Below are positions 7,823-11,869 of a DNA stretch of 11,869 bases, piece after piece. The notes under the pieces are model-generated. The model worked only from the letters and a program-made list of their open reading frames with translations. It did no database searches and was not told the origin of the DNA. The stretch spans positions 1-11,869 of the forward strand of contig URAQ01000028.1 of the NCBI GenBank assembly GCA_900545875.1, given 5' to 3'. The translations under genes and the position numbers were made by a program. How positions within the stretch are numbered: position 1 is the first letter of the stretch; each line of letters starts with the position of its first letter. This DNA comes from an uncultured Collinsella sp. (GTDB lineage: Bacteria > Actinomycetota > Coriobacteriia > Coriobacteriales > Coriobacteriaceae).

Positions 7823-8689
7823 ATGCTCGTCAACGCAGCAGACATGCTCAAGAAGGCCGAGGCCGGCAAGTACGCTCTCGGTGCCTTCAACACCAACAAC
7901 CTCGAGTGGACCCTGGCTATTCTCCAGGCCGCCGAGGAGGCCAAGTCTCCGCTGATCCTTCAGTGCACCGCTGGTGCCGCTAAGTGGATGGGCGGTTTCA
8001 AGGTCTGCGCCGACATGGTCAAGGCTGCCGTCGAGGCCACGGGCGTTACCGTCCCCGTCGCCCTTCACCTCGATCACGGTTCTTACGAGGACTGCTTCAA
8101 GTGCATCGAGGCCGGCTTCACGTCCATCATGTATGACGGCTCTCACGAGGAGACCTTCCAGCTTAACCTCGACCGCACCAAGGAGCTCGTTGAGCTTGCC
8201 CACTCCAAGGGCATGTCCATCGAGGCCGAGGTCGGCGGCATCGGCGGCACCGAGGACGGCGTGACCTCCAACGGCGAGCTCGCTGACCCCGCTGAGTGCA
8301 AGCAGATTGCTGACCTGGGCGTCGACTTCCTCGCCTGCGGTATCGGCAACATCCACGGCGTGTATCCCGCCGACTGGGCTGGCCTTTCCTTCGAGCGTCT
8401 GGGCGAGATCAAGGCTCAGACCGGCGACCTGCCCCTCGTTCTGCACGGTGGTACCGGCATCCCCGAGGATCAGATCAAGAAGGCCATCTCCCTGGGTATC
8501 TCCAAGATCAACGTCAACACCGATCTGCAGCTCGTCTTCGCCAAGGGCGTTCGCGAGTATATCGAGGCTGGCAAGGATCAGCAGGGCAAGGGCTTTGACC
8601 CCCGCAAGCTCCTCAAGCCTGGTCGCGACAACATCGTTGCCCGCACCAAGGAGCTCATGGAGGAGTTTGGCTCCGTCAACAAGGCGTAA
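7823..8689 (+). CDS. fba: Class II fructose-1,6-bisphosphate aldolase
   Basis: Zinc-dependent aldolase of glycolysis and gluconeogenesis, which splits fructose 1,6-bisphosphate into dihydroxyacetone phosphate and glyceraldehyde 3-phosphate in the cytosol. It has 288 residues, close to the short class II type such as B. subtilis FbaA (285). Visible motifs: GAFNTNN near the N-terminus; HLDHG at 82-86, giving the catalytic Asp84 and zinc ligand His85; EAEVGGIGG; NIHG with His178; LHGGTGI with His208; and KINVNTDLQ, the phosphate-binding region. The start is fixed by AGGAGG at 7809-7814, eight bases before ATG 7823; the frame is open further upstream but without support. Codon use is the most biased in the window (almost only CTC, AAG, GTC, ATC, GCC/GCT), as expected for a highly expressed gene. 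It appears to be a single-gene unit. A tagatose-bisphosphate aldolase role is possible but less likely given its close fit to FbaA. Confidence 0.93.
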   Translation: MLVNAADMLKKAEAGKYALGAFNTNNLEWTLAILQAAEEAKSPLILQCTAGAAKWMGGFKVCADMVKAAVEATGVTVPVALHLDHGSYEDCFKCIEAGFTSIMYDGSHEETFQLNLDRTKELVELAHSKGMSIEAEVGGIGGTEDGVTSNGELADPAECKQIADLGVDFLACGIGNIHGVYPADWAGLSFERLGEIKAQTGDLPLVLHGGTGIPEDQIKKAISLGISKINVNTDLQLVFAKGVREYIEAGKDQQGKGFDPRKLLKPGRDNIVARTKELMEEFGSVNKA

Positions 8690-8711
8690 GTAGCGGTTTA
8701 ACTTTCCCGTC

Positions 8712-8804
8712 GGAGGTCCCGTTCACCCTACGCTTTTCCCTTGCGCTCACCTGGCTTTGCCAGAAGTCGCGCAATGGGAAAAGCTTCGGGTGAACGGGGC
8801 CTCC
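8712..8804. repeat. Long imperfect inverted repeat after fba
   Basis: The two arms, 8712-8746 and about 8769-8804, are near-complementary over about 35 bases. Both read GGAGG, then CCCGTTCACCC, then GCTTTTCCC and TTGCGC when the right arm is reversed, with a few mismatches. Inside them CTGGC (8751-8755) and GCCAG (8759-8763) close a perfect 5-bp hairpin with loop TTT. GTTTAAC just left (8697-8703) and GTTAAC just right (8808-8813) may extend the pairing. There is no T-tract on either side, so it is not a standard intrinsic terminator. It could be a REP- or MITE-like element, a structured 3' end of the fba transcript, or a small RNA. Confidence 0.8.
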
Positions 8805-8882
8805 TTCGTTAACTCGCCACAGGGTTACTGGGCTGAATTCATTTTTTATAGGTACCGTTTATCGGTGTTGAGGGTTCCTTTA

Positions 8883-8911
8883 TTGGGGCTTTCTTTTTAT
8901 CTCGCTACAAT
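8883..8911 (+). promoter_or_regulatory. Promoter for the transglutaminase-like gene
   Basis: TTGGGG at 8883-8888 and TACAAT at 8906-8911 are separated by the ideal 17 bases in an AT-rich stretch, predicting a transcript start near 8918. This puts ATG 8910 inside the -10 box and supports ATG 8946 as the true translation start. A second TTGAGG at 8868-8873 is too far from the -10 to be the partner. Confidence 0.6.
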
Positions 8912-8945
8912 GGACTTCAAGAGTTCTAATGACTTGGAGTTTGGT

Positions 8946-10379
8946 ATGGCTGTTATTAATGTGCTGCCTTCGGATGGGAAGGTTATTGACGAGGGTCCTG
9001 TTGGTTGCTCTGTTGATGTTTGCAATGATGACTTCCGTTTTCTAGATGTTGGCTTGCCACCCGAGATTCTGCGTTTAAAGGACGCGGGGTATCTTTCGCA
9101 GGCTATTGAGGCTTGCGACCGCCTACTTGCCCAAGATCCCGATCCCTCGCTTGCTGCCTGCGTTCGTGCCGAGCGGTATCGCATGCTTGAGACGCCGCTT
9201 CATTTTTCGGTGTCGCGCGATCGAGCTATTGCGATGATTCGCGAGGAGTGGCCTGAGTTTACCGAGGAGCAGTTTGACGATCTGATTGACCGTAAGCGTA
9301 TTGACTGGCGCTTTATCGATGGCGAGCTGTTCGTTCTCGACAACTTCCTCGATTCGCTTCGCGTATATCCCAAAGAGGTCCCCGGCATGCGTCCCGATTC
9401 TACGGACGGAATAGCACTGCGCGACGAGATGCTCAAGGAGATGGAGTCACAAAACGGATTGGCTCGCGTCATTACGCTTAAAGCGTCCGTGTCTGTCCCC
9501 GGCGCTCTGGAGGGAGAGACCGTTTGCGCTTGGCTTCCCGTCGCGGCTGCCTGCCGTCAGCAGTCTCGGGTCGAGATTCTCGACATGACGCCGGAGGGTG
9601 CTGTTGCTCCCGCGAACGCTTCGGCGCGTACCGCCTCGTGGTCTTCTTCGAGTGAGCGCTCATTCTCGGTGACTTATCGTTATCACATCGATGCTGCTTA
9701 TCGTGATGTCTACGGTGGCACACTTCCGGTTCATCCGCGTATGGACGCGCCTCTGCCCGAGGATATTTCCGAGGACCGTCCGCACATTGCATTCACGCCG
9801 TATCTGCAGCAGCTGACGGCCGGTGTTGTTGACGGACTCGAGGATCCGCTCGATCGCGCCCGTGCTATCTATGATTACCTGACGCAGTATATTGACTATC
9901 GCTATCAGCCGCCGTACTTGCTTTTGGGATCTATTGCCGATGACTGTGCGCATTCGCTCCGCGGCGATTGCGGCGTTATGGCGCTCACGTTTATCACCAT
10001 GTGCCGTATCGCGGTCGTGCCTGCCCGTTGGCAGAGCGGCCTGTATGTTGCGCCCGATTCGGTGGGGTCGCACGACTGGGCAGAGTTCTATACGCCGCAG
10101 ACCGGTTGGCTCAACGCCGACGTGTCATTTGGATCTTCTGCTCGCAGGATGGGGGAGGAGTGGCGCCGCCGTCACTACTTTGGCAATCTCGACCCATGGC
10201 GTATGGTGGCCAACAATCGATTCCAGGCAGAGTTTGAGCCCTCTTTCGGCGGCATGCGCGAGGACCCTTACGATAACCAGATGGGTGAGGCTTCGGTCGA
10301 CGGTCGCGGATGCCGTCAGCGCGAGATGCTACGCACGGTCGAACTCATCGAAATGCTCGAAGTTCCATTTTCGGACTAA
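8946..10379 (+). CDS. Transglutaminase-like domain protein, cytosolic
   Basis: A 477-residue protein with a transglutaminase/cysteine-protease-like core in its C-terminal half. The triad is complete and in the family order: Cys342 in GDCGVMA, His376 in SHDWAEF, and Asp392 in LNADVSFG. The domain runs from about 300 (LDRARAIYDYLTQYIDYRYQ) to about 400. Members of this superfamily cleave or cross-link peptides; the substrate is unknown. The N-terminal half holds a helical repeat-like stretch (residues ~38-82), then residues ~89-140 (IREEWPEFTEEQFDDLIDRK), which I recall from similar proteins in Clostridia. The middle is beta-rich. No signal peptide or membrane segment is present, so it should be intracellular. 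The start is ATG 8946, with GGAG at 8936-8939 six bases upstream and a promoter ending at 8911. The first ~40 codons are AT-richer than the rest. It stands alone between fba and a tRNA gene. Confidence 0.8.
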   Translation: MAVINVLPSDGKVIDEGPVGCSVDVCNDDFRFLDVGLPPEILRLKDAGYLSQAIEACDRLLAQDPDPSLAACVRAERYRMLETPLHFSVSRDRAIAMIREEWPEFTEEQFDDLIDRKRIDWRFIDGELFVLDNFLDSLRVYPKEVPGMRPDSTDGIALRDEMLKEMESQNGLARVITLKASVSVPGALEGETVCAWLPVAAACRQQSRVEILDMTPEGAVAPANASARTASWSSSSERSFSVTYRYHIDAAYRDVYGGTLPVHPRMDAPLPEDISEDRPHIAFTPYLQQLTAGVVDGLEDPLDRARAIYDYLTQYIDYRYQPPYLLLGSIADDCAHSLRGDCGVMALTFITMCRIAVVPARWQSGLYVAPDSVGSHDWAEFYTPQTGWLNADVSFGSSARRMGEEWRRRHYFGNLDPWRMVANNRFQAEFEPSFGGMREDPYDNQMGEASVDGRGCRQREMLRTVELIEMLEVPFSD

Positions 10380-10418
10380 TCGGTAGAAAGCTGTGATAAA
10401 CTAACTCACGCATTGCGT

Positions 10419-10505
10419 GCCCGAGTGGCGGAATTGGCAGACGCAGTGGACTCAAAATCCACCGTTGGCAACAACGTGCGAGTTCGAGTCTCGCCTCGGG
10501 CACCA
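10419..10505 (+). tRNA. tRNA-Leu (anticodon CAA)
   Basis: A class II tRNA with long variable arm. The acceptor stem is GCCCGAG (10419-10425) paired with CTCGGGC (10495-10501), followed by A and an encoded CCA. The anticodon stem GTGGA/TCCAC encloses the loop CTCAAAA, so the anticodon is CAA, reading UUG codons. The T-loop has TTCGAGTC starting at 10483. An intrinsic terminator follows directly. Confidence 0.95.
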
Positions 10506-10532
10506 TACATGCAAGTGAGCGTTCAAGGGGGT
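10483..10532 (+). repeat. Direct repeat copy 1: tRNA-Leu 3' end and flank
   Basis: Fifty bases, from the T-loop of the tRNA through its CCA end and into the terminator stem, are repeated exactly 184 bases further on (10667-10716). Identity begins sharply at TTCGAGTC and stops in the terminator loop. The terminator and the following CGTG are also similar in both copies. Confidence 0.9.
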
Positions 10533-10547
10533 TGCGGCCCCCTTTTT
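10525..10547 (+). terminator. Intrinsic terminator after tRNA-Leu
   Basis: AAGGGGG (10525-10531) pairs with CCCCCTT (10538-10544) around a 6-base loop, with the T-run at 10543-10547. It is a classic strong terminator about 20 bases after the tRNA. Confidence 0.85.
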
Positions 10548-10582
10548 CGTGCCGAACTCGCGTGAGCGCGCGGAGCGTTAAG

Positions 10583-10666
10583 CAAACAGGCCTGTGGCCT
10601 GTTTGTAGCGGAGCGTGGCGAGGGCGCCATGCGCCCGAAGCCCGGGGCTTCGCGAAGCGAAGTCCC
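10583..10666. repeat. Cluster of three hairpins between the direct repeats
   Basis: Three compact inverted repeats in tandem: CAAACAGGCC (10583-10592) with its complement at 10596-10605 and loop TGT; GGGCGC (10622-10627) with GCGCCC (10631-10636) and loop CAT; and GGGGCTTCG (10644-10652) with CGAAGTCCC (10658-10666), which contains one G-T pair. The last hairpin ends exactly where direct repeat copy 2 begins. No tRNA body and no protein frame with coding character is seen. It may be a palindromic repeat unit spread in the genome, or the remains of an inserted element. Confidence 0.75.
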
Positions 10667-10716
10667 TTCGAGTCTCGCCTCGGGCACCATACATGCAAGT
10701 GAGCGTTCAAGGGGGT
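10667..10716 (+). repeat. Direct repeat copy 2: orphan tRNA-Leu 3' end
   Basis: An exact 50-base copy of 10483-10532. It contains the T-loop, 3' acceptor strand and CCA of tRNA-Leu, but there is no 5' half, so it cannot form a tRNA. It may be a decayed tandem tRNA, an attachment-site-like scar, or a replicated tail carried with the hairpin block. Confidence 0.85.
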
Positions 10717-10730
10717 CAAGGCCCCTTTTT
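10709..10730 (+). terminator. Second copy of the tRNA terminator
   Basis: AAGGGG (10709-10714) pairs with CCCCTT (10722-10727) and runs into TTTTT (10726-10730). It differs from the first copy only in the loop, so it is a diverged duplicate and should still terminate transcription before the infC promoter. Confidence 0.75.
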
Positions 10731-10760
10731 CGTGTACGTAATGTGATAACGCGCTGTACG

Positions 10761-10769
10761 TGTTATTAT
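10761..10769 (+). promoter_or_regulatory. Extended -10 promoter for the infC leader
   Basis: TG at 10761-10762, one base, then TATTAT at 10764-10769 form an extended -10 element. No good -35 is seen at 17 bases (ATGTGA region), as often found with extended -10 promoters. The transcript would start near 10776, right at the first leader hairpin. Confidence 0.5.
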
Positions 10770-10775
10770 TCCCAA

Positions 10776-10932
10776 GGCGTTGTTTCCGCAATGCCCTAAA
10801 GAGGAACCCGAGGGTTCCCACCTTTTGGCGCCAATGAGCAGCTGACTGGTCATACAACTTAGATTACCTTCCTCAAATCGAGGAAGTCTATGTGTACGAC
10901 CTGGTTGCTGAGAAGCGCCGGGTTATTTTTTT
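10776..10932 (+). promoter_or_regulatory. Structured infC leader, probable attenuation region (L20-leader type)
   Basis: About 157 bases without a protein frame but rich in structure: hairpin GGCGTTG/CAATGCC (10776-10795); hairpin GGAACC/GGTTCC (10803-10818); palindrome TTGGCGCCAA (10825-10834); hairpin CTTCCTC/GAGGAAG (10868-10886); and a terminator (10899-10932). AACCCG at 10805-10810 is fully complementary to CGGGTT at 10919-10924 in the terminator's 3' arm, and GGCGC at 10827-10831 to GCGCC at 10915-10919, so alternative pairings that disrupt the terminator are possible. In B. subtilis the infC-rpmI-rplT operon is controlled by ribosomal protein L20 through attenuation in such a leader. 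That this leader works the same way is inferred from position and architecture, not from a matched consensus. Confidence 0.65.
10899..10932 (+). terminator. Intrinsic terminator in the infC leader (attenuator)
   Basis: ACCTGG (10899-10904) pairs with CCGGGT (10918-10923) including one G-T pair. TGCT (10906-10909) and AGCG (10914-10917) continue the stem, with one bulged T, to a GAGA tetraloop. TATTTTTTT follows, with seven Ts at 10926-10932. It ends 20 bases before the proposed infC start codon, so every infC transcript must pass it. Confidence 0.75.
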
Positions 10933-10951
10933 ATGAATGGAGGTAGGGAAA

Positions 10952-11509
10952 ATAGCTAAGTCTGATGACACCCGCATCAACGACGAGATCACTGCATCTT
11001 CGTGCCGTTTGATTGGCGTCGATGGCTCTCAGCTCGGCCTGTTCGCCATCCGCGATGCCCAGCGCGTCGCCGACGATCAGGGTCTCGACCTGGTCGAGAT
11101 CGCTCCCAACGCGGAGCCGCCGGTCTGCAAGGTCATGGACTACGGTAAGTTCAAGTACCAGCAGGCCATGAAGGCCAAGGCTGCTCGTAAGAACCAGTCC
11201 AAGGTCGAGGTCAAGGAAATGAAGTTCCGACCCAAGATCGACGTGGGCGATTACGAGACCAAGAAGGGTCACGTCCTGCGCTTCCTCAAGAAGGGCGCGC
11301 GCGTCAAGATCACCATCATGTTCCGCGGCCGCGAGATGGCCCACCCGGAGCAGGGTCTGAACGTGCTCGAGCGCCTCGCAGAGGACCTCAAACCGTTCGC
11401 TACGGTCGAGTCCCAGCCCAAGCTGGAAGGCCGTAACATGCTCATGCTGCTCGCCCCCATCAAGGGCGCCTTCGATAACGAGGGCGAATCCGAGCCGAGC
11501 GATAAGTAG
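10952..11509 (+). CDS. infC: Translation initiation factor IF-3, probable ATA start
   Basis: IF-3 binds the 30S subunit, prevents early 50S joining and checks start-codon choice. From ATA 10952 the protein has 185 residues, a normal length. The N-terminal domain has RINDEI, RLIGVDGSQLG and VCKVMDYGKFKY; the C-terminal domain has KEMKFRPKID, THKG-like KKGHVLRF and MFRGREM. Start choice: an ATG lies in frame at 10937, but it has no ribosome site and sits directly behind the attenuator T-run. GGAGG at 10939-10943 is eight bases from ATA 10952, giving the N-terminus (M)AKSDDTRIND, which fits the family. E. coli infC uses the rare AUU start, which lets IF-3 repress its own translation; ATA here may play the same role. 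infC is followed after 30 bases by rpmI, the usual order infC-rpmI-rplT. If ATG 10937 is used instead, five residues are added. Confidence 0.9.
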   Translation: MAKSDDTRINDEITASSCRLIGVDGSQLGLFAIRDAQRVADDQGLDLVEIAPNAEPPVCKVMDYGKFKYQQAMKAKAARKNQSKVEVKEMKFRPKIDVGDYETKKGHVLRFLKKGARVKITIMFRGREMAHPEQGLNVLERLAEDLKPFATVESQPKLEGRNMLMLLAPIKGAFDNEGESEPSDK

Positions 11510-11539
11510 TTAACCACCAGGTATTAGAAGGAGTTTTCC

Positions 11540-11581
11540 ATGCCTAAGATGAAGACCCACAGCGGCAGCAAGAAGCGTTTC
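11540..11581 (+). pseudogene. rpmI: 5' fragment of rpmI (ribosomal protein L35), broken after 14 codons
   Basis: ATG 11540 has AGAAGGAG (11526-11533) seven bases upstream and encodes MPKMKTHSGSKKRF, the conserved L35 N-terminus, in its expected place after infC. After codon 14 the L35 sequence (normally about 64 residues and very basic) is lost. The frame stays open to the window end, but there it reads the antisense of a terminator and of a P-type ATPase gene, so this extension is not real coding sequence. rplT, expected next, is absent. Confidence 0.85.
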
Positions 11582-11585
11582 ATAG
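11570..11585. other. Breakpoint between infC-rpmI and foreign flank
   Basis: To the left is the rpmI start; to the right is unrelated, lower-GC DNA with genes on the other strand. The break lies within a few bases of 11581. Bases AAGCGTTTCAT (11573-11583) could belong to either side, since on the minus strand they begin ATGAAACGC, a typical gene start. No terminal inverted repeat of an insertion sequence and no transposase is visible in the remaining 288 bases, although AGGAGATCTCCT (11584-11595) is palindromic. Confidence 0.75.
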
Positions 11586-11624
11586 GAGATCTCCTTTTGG
11601 ATGGGTTCTATCCACAAGATAACA
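11581..11624 (-). promoter_or_regulatory. Orphan promoter-like region, ribosome site and start codon on the minus strand
   Basis: On the minus strand an extended -10 (TG at 11624-11623, one base, TATCTT at 11621-11616) is followed by AAAAGGAG (11598-11591) and, seven bases on, ATG (11583-11581). This is the layout of a genuine gene start. Reading on, however, enters the antisense of rpmI and stops at 11526-11524 after 19 codons. The original gene body has been replaced at the breakpoint. The ribosome site is strong; the -35 is not clear. Confidence 0.5.
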
Positions 11625-11677
11625 CGAGAGTGTGGAAAACGCCAGCAGCTTCTTGGAAAAACCGGATCAAATTCATG

Positions 11678-11716
11678 AAAAAAACCGCCCCGCCCAGAAA
11701 TATTCCGGGCGGGGCG
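11678..11716 (-). terminator. Intrinsic terminator after the P-type ATPase gene
   Basis: A perfect 10-bp GC stem (11686-11695 with 11707-11716) with an 11-base loop. Read on the minus strand it is followed by GG and seven Ts (11684-11678). It lies 15 bases beyond the ATPase stop codon. Confidence 0.9.
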
Positions 11717-11730
11717 TGGAACTTGCTCCG

Positions 11731-11869
11731 TCAGGAGCGGAACTCCTCAGTTTTTAGACACCGGGTTGCATTGAGAATGGCAATGAAGGCAACGCCCACG
11801 TCGGCAAAGACAGCCTCCCACATGGTAGCCAGATCAAAAGCGCCCAGGATCATCACCGCAAACTTCACA
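11731..11869 (-). CDS. Heavy-metal P1B-type ATPase, C-terminal end only
   Basis: The last 45 codons of a gene that enters from the right edge and ends at TGA (11733-11731). The residues include VMILGAFDLATMWEAVFADV and GVAFIAILNATR, which match the final two membrane helices of cadmium/zinc/cobalt-exporting P-type ATPases, where a FADVG(V)-x-ILNA-x-R ending is characteristic. Such pumps export toxic divalent metals across the membrane. The metal cannot be told from this fragment, and copper-type members remain possible. GC content is below that of the genes left of 11581, in keeping with a different origin. Confidence 0.8.
   Translation of the reverse strand, partial: VKFAVMILGAFDLATMWEAVFADVGVAFIAILNATRCLKTEEFRS

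Noticed and set aside
8757..8945. Upstream extension of the transglutaminase-like frame, including ATG 8910
   Set aside because: It would begin inside the 93-base hairpin, and ATG 8910 falls within the -10 box. ATG 8946 has a ribosome site.
10345..10857. 170-codon minus-strand frame across tRNA-Leu and the repeats
   Set aside because: It is the antisense of the tRNA, two terminators and the hairpins, and part of it runs into the end of the transglutaminase-like gene. Such frames over tRNA genes are a well-known annotation artefact.
11584..11595. Palindrome AGGAGATCTCCT at the breakpoint as an insertion-sequence end
   Set aside because: No matching inverted end, target duplication or transposase is seen. 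The sequence is explained as a ribosome site on the minus strand.
11582..11869. Open frame continuing rpmI to the window end (110 codons in total)
   Set aside because: It reads through the antisense of a terminator and of a P-type ATPase, and has none of the L35 sequence.
1..11869. CRISPR array, phage genes, toxin-antitoxin pair or defence island
   Set aside because: No spaced short repeats, integrase, small paired ORFs or defence-type genes were found. The helicase-nuclease fusion is better explained as RecJ-type housekeeping repair next to rel.

Overview
The window is most likely chromosomal DNA from a high-GC Gram-positive of the Coriobacteriia, plausibly a gut Collinsella or a close relative. 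This rests on base composition, codon use (GCC, GTC, CTC, AAG preferred) and my recollection of protein style and gene order, not on a search. The last ~290 bases do not fit. They have lower GC, a different gene content, and they cut a ribosomal protein gene, so they probably come from another genome through an assembly chimera or a rearrangement.

Layout. 1-918 (-): most of a bile acid:sodium symporter family transporter, cut by the window edge. 1193-4480 (+): one long reading frame joining a complete RecJ-type DHH exonuclease to a RecQ-like DEAH helicase. It is interrupted once, by an in-frame TAG at 4034-4036. 4496-6856 (+): a full bifunctional (p)ppGpp synthetase/hydrolase (Rel), 15 bases downstream and so probably co-transcribed. 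A 12-bp stem-loop follows, then 6945-7628 (+), a glyoxalase II-like metallo-beta-lactamase-fold hydrolase. 7823-8689 (+): class II fructose-bisphosphate aldolase. 8712-8804: a 93-base imperfect inverted repeat. 8946-10379 (+): a cytosolic transglutaminase-like protein with its own good promoter. 10419-10505 (+): tRNA-Leu(CAA) and its terminator. The last 50 bases of the tRNA and flank recur 184 bases downstream, with a block of hairpins between the copies.

10761-11509 (+): the infC control region and infC. A roughly 157-base leader carries several hairpins and ends in a strong intrinsic terminator just before the gene, which looks like transcription attenuation of the infC-rpmI-rplT type. The best Shine-Dalgarno places the infC start at an ATA codon, which recalls the rare start codon used for IF3 autoregulation. 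rpmI (L35) starts normally at 11540 but is lost after 14 codons. Beyond the break, the minus strand carries the C-terminal end of a heavy-metal P-type ATPase, its terminator, and the promoter-like region and ribosome site of a further gene whose body is missing.

Functionally the window is mostly housekeeping: recombination and repair, stringent response, glycolysis, translation initiation. I see no CRISPR array, transposase, phage gene or obvious defence system. The most distinctive points are the RecJ-RecQ-like fusion with its amber interruption, the infC start and leader, the two repeat structures, and the broken right end.
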